Assembly (NCBI GenBank): GCA_024226935.1 | Contig: JAAELK010000457.1 | Location: 1 to 33,842 of the forward strand | DNA: 33,842 nt | Reading direction: 5' to 3' | Source of the DNA: Desulfobacteraceae bacterium | GTDB taxonomy: Bacteria; Desulfobacterota; Desulfobacteria; Desulfobacterales; Desulfobacteraceae | Shown: one piece after another, positions 1-6,989 of the stretch | Layout: each line of letters begins with the position of its first letter | Numbering within the stretch: the stretch's first letter is position 1 | Position numbers and translations under genes: made by a program | Notes under the pieces: generated by a model | What the model saw: only the letters and a program-made list of their open reading frames with translations | Databases searched by the model: none | Told to the model about the DNA's origin: nothing

Positions 1-2
1 AT

Positions 3-70
3 CGGCTCATTCGTTACTCCTTACTCATTCGTTGTGGGGACAACTTAGAGTATTGAGTAACATTGAGCCG
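3..70. repeat. Interrupted inverted repeat at the left edge
   Basis: CGGCTCA (3-9) and GTTACTC (13-19) are matched by GAGTAAC (55-61) and TGAGCCG (64-70). Both pairs have a 2-3 base interruption at the same level. A smaller inner pair, GTTGT (32-36) and ACAAC (41-45), sits in the loop. The result is a long stem-loop of about 68 bases. It lies about 120 bases upstream of yjjI and may be the end of a palindromic element that began before the window, or part of the yjjI leader RNA. Confidence 0.6.
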
Positions 71-74
71 TACA

Positions 75-130
75 GATGGCAAAGCCACTGCCCTCTGACC
101 TGGCCCAGAGGGCCAGGGTTTCTACGTTAG
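75..130 (+). promoter_or_regulatory. Structured leader of yjjI with two alternative hairpins
   Basis: CCTGGCCC (99-106) pairs perfectly with GGGCCAGG (110-117) across a three-base loop. CCCTCTG (91-97) can instead pair perfectly with CAGAGGG (106-112). The two stems share bases and cannot form together, a layout often seen in RNA switches. The stretch GGCAAAGCC at 78-86, followed by GCCAGGGTTTC near 113-123, faintly recalls the 3' half of a c-di-GMP-I (GEMM) aptamer, but the 5' half of that fold is not visible. There is no T-run after either hairpin. Riboswitch identity is a guess; the alternative pairing is directly visible. Confidence 0.3.
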
Positions 131-188
131 ACTAAAAAAATGATATCTGTAAAAGTTTTATATTAATATTTTAGTTCAGGAGAGTAGA

Positions 189-1667
189 ATGTCTGATATT
201 TTAGCCCTTATAAAAGATAAAAGTCTGACCTATCACCAAAAATTATATTCATTGGGTATGTCGGCTGAAAATACTTTAGATTGTTTAAATTTTAGTGGGG
301 AGGCCCAACGTTTTTTTAAAGAAAATATTATTTGTGATCTTCATGAAGGAAGTGCTCCTTACAAGCCTCGTTATATTGTTCCCAACTACGAGAAATTTTT
401 AGAAAACGGTTCTGAATTTCTTCGTTTAGAACCTCCAAAAAATCTTTTAGAGGCCTGCAATGCGTTACTTATTCTTTATAAAAATGTTCCTTCTATAACA
501 TCTTTTCCCGTTTACCTCGGAAATTTAGATACTCTTTTAAACCCTTATATCAAAAATGAAGATTATGCTTATGATATTTTAAAGTCATTTTTAATTCATA
601 TTGATCGAACACTGACAAGTTCTTTTGTTCATGCCAATATTGGCCCCAAAAGAACATTGTGTGGTGAAATGATTTTGACAATAATGAAAGAATTAAAAAA
701 TACAGTTCCTAATCTGACTTTAAAGTATAAAAAAGATGTGACAGATGACAAGTTCCTTTTAAAGGCCATCGAAAATGTTATTGAAACGGCCTCTCCTAAT
801 TTTGCAAATGATGATATTTATCAAAAAGATTTTAAATCAAAATATGGTATTGTCAGTTGCTATAATGCCCTTCCCATCGGAGGAGGTGCCCATACTCTTA
901 TTCGACTAAATCTTAAAAACCTGGCCCTTTCTTATCAAAATTTTGATCACTACCTAAAGAAAGGGCTTCCCCATGCTGTAAAAATCATGAGCGAAATTAT
1001 AGATGAAAGATCTCGTTTTTTAGTTGAAGAGAGTGGGTTTTTTGAAAGCTCTTTTTTGGTAAAAGAAAATTTAATTGAAAAAGATAATTTTTTGAGCATG
1101 TTTGGTATTTTTGGAATGGCCGAGGCCGTGAATTGTTATTTGAAAGATGAAAAGTATGGCCATTCTGAAAAGGCCCATGGGTTAACATTACAAATACTTG
1201 AAGTATTAGAAAATGAAACCTCAAAAATAAAATCTCCCTATTGTTATTATTCAAACGGGCGACCTTTTTTACATGCACAATCGGGAATTTCAAGTGACAA
1301 GGATGTTTCTCCCGGATGTAGAATTCCCATTGGAGATGAACCAGATCTATTCGAATCCATTTCTTATGTTTCTGAATTTCATAAATATTTCCCTGCGGGA
1401 ATAAGTGATATTTTTTCATTTGAGTCAACGGTAAAAAATAACCCTCAATATTTACTTGATGTTATAAAAGCAAGTATGAAAAAGAAACTAAGAATGGTTA
1501 ATTTTTATACCCATGACAGCGATTTAATCAGAATAACCGGGTTTCTTGTAAAAAAATCAGAAATTGAAAAAAGAAAATCAGGAACTCCTTCTTTGAATGA
1601 TGCTACTGTTTTAGGAGAAGAGGCAGTCTTAAATTGCAAAACATATGAACGGAGAATTCAAAAATAA
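189..1667 (+). CDS. yjjI: YjjI-family glycyl radical enzyme
   Basis: This 492-residue protein has the look of the YjjI (DUF3029) branch of glycyl radical enzymes, whose substrate is not established. The expected C-terminal radical site is present as RITGF, with the radical-bearing glycine at residue 451, 41 residues from the end. A candidate thiyl cysteine is Cys224 in the segment VSCYNALPIGGG. The length fits YjjI, which is much shorter than pyruvate formate-lyase. The start has a good ribosome-binding site (AGGAGA, 178-183). Its activase follows at once with overlapping codons, the standard pairing for this family, and glycyl radical chemistry implies an anaerobic cell. Base composition is very AT-rich compared with genes further right, so transfer is possible. 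Family assignment is firm; function is unknown. Confidence 0.88.
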   Translation: MSDILALIKDKSLTYHQKLYSLGMSAENTLDCLNFSGEAQRFFKENIICDLHEGSAPYKPRYIVPNYEKFLENGSEFLRLEPPKNLLEACNALLILYKNVPSITSFPVYLGNLDTLLNPYIKNEDYAYDILKSFLIHIDRTLTSSFVHANIGPKRTLCGEMILTIMKELKNTVPNLTLKYKKDVTDDKFLLKAIENVIETASPNFANDDIYQKDFKSKYGIVSCYNALPIGGGAHTLIRLNLKNLALSYQNFDHYLKKGLPHAVKIMSEIIDERSRFLVEESGFFESSFLVKENLIEKDNFLSMFGIFGMAEAVNCYLKDEKYGHSEKAHGLTLQILEVLENETSKIKSPYCYYSNGRPFLHAQSGISSDKDVSPGCRIPIGDEPDLFESISYVSEFHKYFPAGISDIFSFESTVKNNPQYLLDVIKASMKKKLRMVNFYTHDSDLIRITGFLVKKSEIEKRKSGTPSLNDATVLGEEAVLNCKTYERRIQK

Positions 1668-2500
1668 AGATTGCATATATCAATAAAACTATTTCTTTTA
1701 GTGCTGTTGATGGGCCGGGCAACAGGATGGCTATTTTTTTTCAGGGCTGTCAGTTTGATTGTATTTATTGTCATAATTCTGAAACAATTAATAAGTGCAC
1801 ATCCTGTGGTCTTTGTATCAAAGAGTGTTCTACAAAGGCCCTTTTTTTATCATCTATAAATAAGTCTCCTGGGTGGGCTAAGGACAAATGCATTGAGTGC
1901 GATGCCTGTTTGAGAAAATGTCCTCATTCGAGTTCACCCAAGTACTTATCATTAGGTCTTGATGATTTATTAACTTGTGTTAAAAAGGTTTCTGATTTTA
2001 TCTCAGGAGTGACTCTATCTGGAGGAGAAGTTCTGCTCCAGATAGAGTTTGTAGAATTTTTTGTGAGAAAATTGAAAGAAAAAAAAATTTCGGTTTTTAT
2101 TGACACAAATGCTTCGGTTCCCTGGGAATTTTTTGAGAGGATACTACCTTATGTAGATCAGTTTATGATTGATTTGAAAGCCTATGATAATAAGGATCAT
2201 ATTAAATTGACCTCTAAAAATAATAATTTAGCTATGCAAAATATTTATAAATTAGGAAAATTAAAAAAAATTTATGAAGTGAGAACAGTTATTTCGGAGG
2301 ATTTTTTTGATTGTTTTAAAACAGTTAAAAAAATTTCAGTATTCATTTCCAATCTGGATAAAGATATTCAGTATAAGCTTATAAAATATCGATCCCATGG
2401 CCTTAGGAAAAAAAAATTTAGAGAACCATCGGATGATTTAATGAATAAGTTAAAGGCAGAAACCATAAAATCGGGTTTAAACTCTGTTACTATTAGTTAA
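1664..2500 (+). CDS. yjjW: YjjW-family glycyl radical enzyme activase, apparent AUA start
   Basis: Radical SAM activase for the YjjI enzyme just upstream. The SAM-cluster motif is CQFDCIYC (CxxxCxxC), preceded by the family segment SAVDGPGNRMAIFFQG. Two ferredoxin-like clusters follow: CTSCGLCIKEC and CIECDACLRKC. The segment VTLSGGEVLLQ is the SAM-binding GGE motif. The first ATG of the frame (1727) lies inside the conserved N-terminus and would remove the SAVDGPG motif. The frame is open back to a TGA at 1646 with no ATG, GTG or TTG before 1727. The natural start is ATA at 1664, 9 bases after GGAG (1651-1654) and overlapping the yjjI stop (ATAA). This gives 278 residues beginning (M)KIAYINKTISFSAVDG, as expected for the family. 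A start at ATT (1670) is less well spaced. The product is clear; the start codon is an inference. Confidence 0.85.
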   Translation: MKIAYINKTISFSAVDGPGNRMAIFFQGCQFDCIYCHNSETINKCTSCGLCIKECSTKALFLSSINKSPGWAKDKCIECDACLRKCPHSSSPKYLSLGLDDLLTCVKKVSDFISGVTLSGGEVLLQIEFVEFFVRKLKEKKISVFIDTNASVPWEFFERILPYVDQFMIDLKAYDNKDHIKLTSKNNNLAMQNIYKLGKLKKIYEVRTVISEDFFDCFKTVKKISVFISNLDKDIQYKLIKYRSHGLRKKKFREPSDDLMNKLKAETIKSGLNSVTIS

Positions 2501-2604
2501 TATTTTCATCACCCACTTTAATACTGCGAATGCTGCATGTTCTCAACTACAAAAAAGAATCAGATCATCTTCCTGCCTTAGATCTCTAATGGATTTGTTC
2601 CAAG

Positions 2605-2823
2605 TCAAAGTTTTGTGGAACCCAAAAAAATAAGAAACTCTATGGTTTTGCCCCAATTTTGACTTTCCATCGCGGCTTCAATGATTTGAGTGGTGATTTG
2701 CGCTTCCGTCGCCGGTATGATCGGTTTTTTTGCTTGGCGAATCACTTTGTAGACATTGTCATAAAAACTCATGTAGCGCCCCGGTAGAGTTTCCACTTGT
2801 CCACGAAAATTCAAGCCGTTCAG
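2605..2823 (-). pseudogene. C-terminal remnant of a Gfo/Idh/MocA-family oxidoreductase
   Basis: The last roughly 72 codons of a minus-strand frame read like the C-terminal end of a Gfo/Idh/MocA dehydrogenase. The segment has the form GQVETLPGRYMSFYDNVYK, then PATEAQITTQIIEAAMES, then a final GKTIEF. In intact members about 270 residues, including the Rossmann NAD(P)-binding domain, come before this. None of that is present: upstream of codon 25 the frame turns into low-information sequence with no nucleotide-binding motif. It is therefore a decayed fragment rather than a small gene. No partner fragment was found elsewhere in the window. Confidence 0.7.
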
Positions 2824-3025
2824 CCACGCAATCCTAAGGCAAGCACATATTGTAAGTATAGCAAAATTCCATCTAAATATATTCTTAGTTTCCATGTCAA
2901 GAAATTGGCGTATAATGCTTATGGAAATAAAGAATATTTTATCAAGGAAAAAATCATTTGGCCCGGATCATACCAATTTCCCACACTTTGCTTGACAAGA
3001 AATGTTTTTCTATTCTAAGTACAGC

Positions 3026-3069
3026 AACTAGTAATTTTGTCTTTTTAAAAAAGATAGGTTGTACTAGTT
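3026..3069. repeat. Nested inverted repeat in the leader of the HAF-like gene
   Basis: AACTAGTA (3026-3033) is matched by TACTAGTT (3062-3069). Inside it, TCTTTTT and AAAAAGA form a second palindrome around 3040-3054. The structure ends about 60 bases before the start codon at 3133. It could be a transcript hairpin or a relic of an inserted element. Confidence 0.5.
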
Positions 3070-3132
3070 ATAGTGCTGTTGCAGAGGGATTTGGATAACA
3101 ATAAAATATTTATAACAAGGAGTATTAATTGT

Positions 3133-4251
3133 ATGTCTTTTTTACGTTTGTTTAAACAGTGGAAGATCTTGTCTTTATTGTGGTTAATAGTTGTCATTCC
3201 GTTAGCGGCCCATGGTGGAACTATATTGGACGTGTCCCGGCAAATTCCGGGACAGGCAATCCGTATGACACCGGATGCCGCGACAGTGGTGGGGCTTGGT
3301 TTTATTTGGACGGCTGAATCAGGCATAGAGCACCTGAATGGCCAGGCTGTAGATGTGTCCGATGATGGAAGGATAGTCATAGGTACCACGACGGGTGATA
3401 GTGGTAATGATGAAGCAGCCATTTGGGTCAATGGTGAACTCGAACAGACATTGGGAGGTTTACCTGGACATGATTCTGTCGGTCACTTAAGCAGCGGCTA
3501 TGCTGTTTCAGGGGATGGACAAACGGTCGTTGGGTTGGGTTGGACAAGTGATTATAAAGCACGAGGTTTTCGCTGGACGGAGTATACTGGGATGATTGAA
3601 TTATCCCATATCGGAGATGTCAATTATGAGACGAGTAGTCGTGCGACAACTATCAGTGCCGACGGCACACTTATTGGTGGTTTTGATGAACACGCTTTAG
3701 GACGCCGGGCCAAGCTGTGGTTTGATGATAATACTGAAGATCTCATCCTTGAAGATGCCATAACCAACCCATTGGGTTTAGGGGAAGTGATCGGTATAAG
3801 CCGACGCGGCCAATGGGTAGTCGGTAGTAGTTGGCATGCCCCCCGTGGGCAGTTTGAACCTTTTATCTGGCATAAAGGCCGGGGCGTAGTGTATCTTGGT
3901 TTGCCCGAAGGTGTCGATTCGCGTTTTCAATATATAGCAGCGGCAGTATCAGATAACGGTAAGGTTGTTGTGGGCACTGGTGGAGATAATGCCTATGATG
4001 GCAAAGTAGCCTGGATATGGACACAAAGTCGAGGTATGACGACTATCAAAACCCTATTGGAAGAAGCCTGTATACCGTGGTCAATGGATTTGGTGCAATT
4101 GGTGGTAGATGTATCGGCCGATGGCCGTTTTATACTGGCTGTGGGTGGTTATCCCTTTAATCTGAAATCCTATTTAATTGATTTAAAGGCGGTGAAAGAA
4201 GCGGCCCAGCATTGTTCTGCTCCAGATTCATTACTTTCATTATCAGAATGA
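3133..4251 (+). CDS. Exported HAF-repeat-like beta protein
   Basis: This frame encodes 372 residues from the ATG at 3133, chosen because AAGGAG (3117-3122) lies 10 bases upstream and the protein then opens with a clean signal peptide (basic MSFLRLFKQWK, hydrophobic core, cleavage near AAHGG). An upstream ATG at 3073 lacks such a site. The mature part contains repeated units of about 45-60 residues of the form VSxDGxxVVGxxxxxxxxxAFxWT, for example VDVSDDGRIVIGTT, YAVSGDGQTVVGLGW, TISADGTLIGGF, AAVSDNGKVVVGTGG and VDVSADGRFILAVGG. This pattern matches the HAF family of extracellular repeat proteins, which are predicted beta-propellers of unknown role. There is no transmembrane anchor or autotransporter barrel after the repeats. 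It stands alone between a gene remnant and a palindrome. Composition is richer in GC than yjjI/yjjW next door. Confidence 0.7.
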   Translation: MSFLRLFKQWKILSLLWLIVVIPLAAHGGTILDVSRQIPGQAIRMTPDAATVVGLGFIWTAESGIEHLNGQAVDVSDDGRIVIGTTTGDSGNDEAAIWVNGELEQTLGGLPGHDSVGHLSSGYAVSGDGQTVVGLGWTSDYKARGFRWTEYTGMIELSHIGDVNYETSSRATTISADGTLIGGFDEHALGRRAKLWFDDNTEDLILEDAITNPLGLGEVIGISRRGQWVVGSSWHAPRGQFEPFIWHKGRGVVYLGLPEGVDSRFQYIAAAVSDNGKVVVGTGGDNAYDGKVAWIWTQSRGMTTIKTLLEEACIPWSMDLVQLVVDVSADGRFILAVGGYPFNLKSYLIDLKAVKEAAQHCSAPDSLLSLSE

Positions 4252-4331
4252 TGTAATCATAAGTGACAAGGGTATTTCACCGCTTGTCATTACCAGATAT
4301 AACATGCTCTGTTTGTTCCAACAGCAATATA

Positions 4332-4370
4332 AGTTAGACCATATCTGATAAAATCAGATATGGTCTAACT
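4332..4370. repeat. Perfect 18-bp inverted repeat with three-base loop
   Basis: The arm AGTTAGACCATATCTGAT (4332-4349) is followed by AAA (4350-4352) and then its exact reverse complement (4353-4370). No T-run follows on either strand, so it is not a classical terminator. It lies 80 bases after the HAF-like gene. It could be a transcript-stabilising hairpin or a mobile palindromic repeat. Confidence 0.75.
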
Positions 4371-4560
4371 ATCATACCTAAATTGATATGTCAGTTTTTG
4401 CCGTGCCTGCCCCAAACATTAATCAACATATGGAATTTGGAAAGACATTGACACCCAATACCGACCTTGTTATGATCGGCGAATATACAAAAAAATCTGT
4501 TGCGCGATTTTATAATTGCTCCAATCCTTGAAATAAAAAGCGTTTATCAATGTCTGAAGG

Positions 4561-4597
4561 GTTCACGGCCTAAGAGTTCACAGCCTGTGAAGTTCAC
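4561..4597 (+). promoter_or_regulatory. Three spaced GTTCAC boxes, one part of a palindrome
   Basis: GTTCAC occurs at 4561-4566, 4576-4581 and 4592-4597, spaced 15 and 16 bases apart. The middle copy belongs to a perfect palindrome, TTCACA (4577-4582), GCC, TGTGAA (4586-4591). The cluster ends 31 bases before the first gene of the Cache/permease/hydrolase operon, so it is a plausible operator. It is not the CRP/FNR pattern, in which TGTGA comes first. Confidence 0.4.
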
Positions 4598-4628
4598 GTT
4601 TTAACTATTAACTTCAATAGGGATAATT

Positions 4629-5567
4629 TTGGGAAAAACGAGCCCTAAAATTATAGTTACAATCGCAACTTTTATAATCTTATGGTCTTTCAAGAGTTCT
4701 CTTTTTGCAGGAGATTTCAAAGAACTTAGGGTTTATGATTACCGGGATACTAAAAAGCTGGTTATGCTCGTGCAAAAAGCCGCAAAGCTGATTTCTCTGC
4801 AAGGGGATGAAGCCTTCACCTCCTTTAAGGAACAAAAGGAAAAATGGACTTTTGCCGGTTGCTATCTATACGTTTATAACAGGAAAGGCGTCAATCTTTT
4901 CCATGGTGGATATCCGAACCTTGTTGGAAAAAATTTGATCAATTTTACAGACTCACACGGAAAAAAAGGTGTTCAAATGTTGATCCGCGAATCCGACAAT
5001 GCCAATAATCCCCATGGCTGGATTCATTACCTCTGGCGATCCCCAGGAGCCCTTGACTATACCTGGAAATCATCCTGTAATTTTATGGTTAAAAAGCCCG
5101 ACGGGGGAACAGTCTTCATTGGAAGCGGAATTGACAGCCCCCAGCCGGAAAGAGAATTTTTCAGAATCATAGTTAATGCAGCATCGGATCTTCTCAAAAA
5201 AAAGGGACAAAAAGCCCTTCCCCTGCTTAAATCACCTGCATCTCGATATGCAATCCTTGATTCAAAAGTGTTTATTTCAGATATGAAAGGTAACAGCATA
5301 ATTCCATTGGGAATAGATCTTGAAATAGATCAGAATATGTTTGAGTATAAAGATTTAACAGGAAGACATCCTGTTAAAGAACTGGCCCTTAAATTAGAGA
5401 GTTCCGACAATGGGTGGGTTGTCATGCTCAACAAGGGAAGAATCGGTGGAAATCCCATAAAAAAAACCATATACGGTCGCAACTCTTCCATGGACGGAAA
5501 AAAAGTTATTGTCGGTGCCATATGTAAACTACCCCGTCCTGCATGGATGAACTCCAACCAATTTTAA
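4629..5567 (+). CDS. Free-standing periplasmic Cache-domain protein
   Basis: This 312-residue protein starts on TTG behind a weak AGGGA site. It opens with a signal peptide or single N-terminal helix (IIVTIATFIILWSF, ending near LFAGDF). Residues about 40-165 look like a Cache sensor domain: LYVYNRKGVNLFHGG, then NLVGKNL, then a GWIHYLWRSPG segment, and finally GGTVFIGSGI. A second, weaker repeat of the fold may span about 195-305 (KVFISDMKGNSIIPLG). Cache domains normally form the ligand-binding part of chemoreceptors or histidine kinases. Here nothing follows the sensor: there is no second membrane helix, HAMP, kinase or cyclase. It is the first gene of an operon with an NCS2 permease 21 bases downstream and an exported hydrolase. 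I infer that it binds, outside the membrane, the compound transported or hydrolysed by its neighbours. The ligand is unknown. Confidence 0.72.
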   Translation: MGKTSPKIIVTIATFIILWSFKSSLFAGDFKELRVYDYRDTKKLVMLVQKAAKLISLQGDEAFTSFKEQKEKWTFAGCYLYVYNRKGVNLFHGGYPNLVGKNLINFTDSHGKKGVQMLIRESDNANNPHGWIHYLWRSPGALDYTWKSSCNFMVKKPDGGTVFIGSGIDSPQPEREFFRIIVNAASDLLKKKGQKALPLLKSPASRYAILDSKVFISDMKGNSIIPLGIDLEIDQNMFEYKDLTGRHPVKELALKLESSDNGWVVMLNKGRIGGNPIKKTIYGRNSSMDGKKVIVGAICKLPRPAWMNSNQF

Positions 5568-5588
5568 AAATAAGGATAAAAAATTAAT

Positions 5589-6974
5589 ATGACAACTACC
5601 GAACAGGAGATGATTTACAAGGTAGATGAAATCCCGCCTATCAAAGACCTGTTAATGCTGAGTGTTCAACAGATGCTTATAATGTTCACTGCTGCCACAT
5701 TTCCTGCGATGCTGGTCAGAGAGGCAGGCGGTACCCTGGAAGAATCAAGCTGCATGGTGGCCCTTACCATGATTGCTGCAGGCCTTGGGAGTGTAATCCA
5801 AGCCCGCAAGGGCCGATTCATAGGTTCTGGCTATCTTTGTCCCAATCTTTGCGGCCCTTCCTATTTTGCGGTCTCCATGCAGGCGGCCTGGAGTGGCGGT
5901 TTTGCCCTGATGCGGGGTATGATCGTCTTTTCAGGTGTTATCGAAATGGTGCTGGCGGGATTGATAAAACGCCTCTCCTTTTTATTTCCACCTCCTGTTG
6001 TGGGCCTGGTTGTCATGATGGTAGGCGTAAGTGTTATTCCAGTATCCATTACAAATTTTTTTGGAATAAAATTTGCGGGGGACAGTTTTGGATGGCAGGA
6101 GGTATGTGTGGGTATTATATCCTTGTCTATAATGATAGGTGCAAATATCTGGGGTAAAAAAGCAATCAAGATGTACTGCCTGCTTTTAGGAGTTAGTGTT
6201 GGATGGCTCACAGCATTATTCTTGCTCCCCGATACCCTGATAAACTTTAGACAAGTCATTTATGCTCCCTGGGTGGATTTTCCAATCCACAGCACCCAGC
6301 AGCTGAAACTTTCCTTTTCGGTCAATCAAATTGTTCCTTTCCTGATCATATCCGTATGCGGATCACTTAAAACCTTAGGAAACCTGGTAGCAGCTCAGAA
6401 GATATCTGAGCCGGAACTGGAAGAACTGAATATGAAACCCATTAGCAAAGGTTTGATGGCTGATGGTCTTACAACAGCCATGGCAGGCTTGATTGGAGCC
6501 ATGGCTGTCGATACTTCATCAAGCAATGTGGGTCTTGCTGCAGCAACAAGGGCTGTGAGCAGATGGATCGCCATATGTGCCGGTGTCATCTTTGCCGCCC
6601 TTGGTTTTTCACCCAAACTTTCCATGGCCATTGCCACGGTCCCCCCCCCTGTAGTGGGTGCATGTCTGATATTTGCCATATCCTTTATGATCTGCACGGG
6701 ACTTGCGGAAATGACCTCACAAAAACTAACTGAACGGGAGATCTTTGCCATTGGAGTAGCAACGATTATAGGATTGGGCACCGGGTTTGTCCCCGGCGTT
6801 TTTAACCGACTGCCCCATATGATCCAGCCATTTTTCAGTGATCCGCTTTCAAGTACCACCATTTTAGCAATTATTTTATACCAGGTCTTTCATTTTGACC
6901 GGTTTTTAATAAAGTTTAAAACAAACCCGGCCAAAAAAACAAGCAGAGCCGATAAGAATACCCAAAAAACATAA
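5589..6974 (+). CDS. NCS2-family xanthine/uracil-type permease
   Basis: A polytopic membrane protein of 461 residues with about 12-14 hydrophobic segments, of the nucleobase:cation symporter-2 family. The family signature (N-x-G-x4-T-R) is seen as NVGLAAATR at residues 313-321. The first helix carries VQQ (residues 26-28) where characterised xanthine and uric-acid carriers have a Q-H pair, so the histidine is replaced. The conserved acidic region before helix 9 appears as QKISEPELEELN. The protein should import a purine or related base using a proton or sodium gradient. It is the second gene of a three-gene operon, 21 bases after the Cache protein and 15 bases before the exported hydrolase. 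No purine-degradation enzymes lie nearby, so the substrate could be an unusual base. Confidence 0.85.
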   Translation: MTTTEQEMIYKVDEIPPIKDLLMLSVQQMLIMFTAATFPAMLVREAGGTLEESSCMVALTMIAAGLGSVIQARKGRFIGSGYLCPNLCGPSYFAVSMQAAWSGGFALMRGMIVFSGVIEMVLAGLIKRLSFLFPPPVVGLVVMMVGVSVIPVSITNFFGIKFAGDSFGWQEVCVGIISLSIMIGANIWGKKAIKMYCLLLGVSVGWLTALFLLPDTLINFRQVIYAPWVDFPIHSTQQLKLSFSVNQIVPFLIISVCGSLKTLGNLVAAQKISEPELEELNMKPISKGLMADGLTTAMAGLIGAMAVDTSSSNVGLAAATRAVSRWIAICAGVIFAALGFSPKLSMAIATVPPPVVGACLIFAISFMICTGLAEMTSQKLTEREIFAIGVATIIGLGTGFVPGVFNRLPHMIQPFFSDPLSSTTILAIILYQVFHFDRFLIKFKTNPAKKTSRADKNTQKT

Positions 6975-6989
6975 CAGGGAGGCTATTTT

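Larger units (their letters stand above)
2501..3132. other. Gene-poor stretch with an oxidoreductase scrap and an inverted repeat
   Basis: Apart from the Gfo/Idh/MocA remnant (2605-2823) and the nested inverted repeat (3026-3069), no gene is visible here. A TTGACA at 2992-2997 could be a -35 box for the gene at 3133, but no convincing -10 sits at 17 bases. Confidence 0.5.
4252..4628. other. Intergenic stretch with palindrome and operator-like repeats
   Basis: This stretch holds the perfect palindrome (4332-4370) and the GTTCAC repeats (4561-4597), listed separately. A 46-codon frame from ATG 4388 has no recognisable family and no ribosome-binding site, and is not called. Confidence 0.5.

Noticed and set aside
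93-225. EreA/ChaN/Tiki assignment for the second half of the FYVE-like protein (residue numbers given)
   Set aside because: The GxxH, FLE and late D/N landmarks are loosely present, but the GE motif and the second histidine spacing are not convincing. Mentioned only as a possibility.
4388-4528. 46-codon frame upstream of the Cache operon
   Set aside because: No ribosome-binding site, and the sequence resembles no family I know. It could be a gene scrap, but it cannot be supported.
6395-6862. 155-codon minus-strand frame inside the NCS2 permease gene
   Set aside because: It is antisense to a well-supported permease and shows only Pro/Ala/Met-rich shadow composition.
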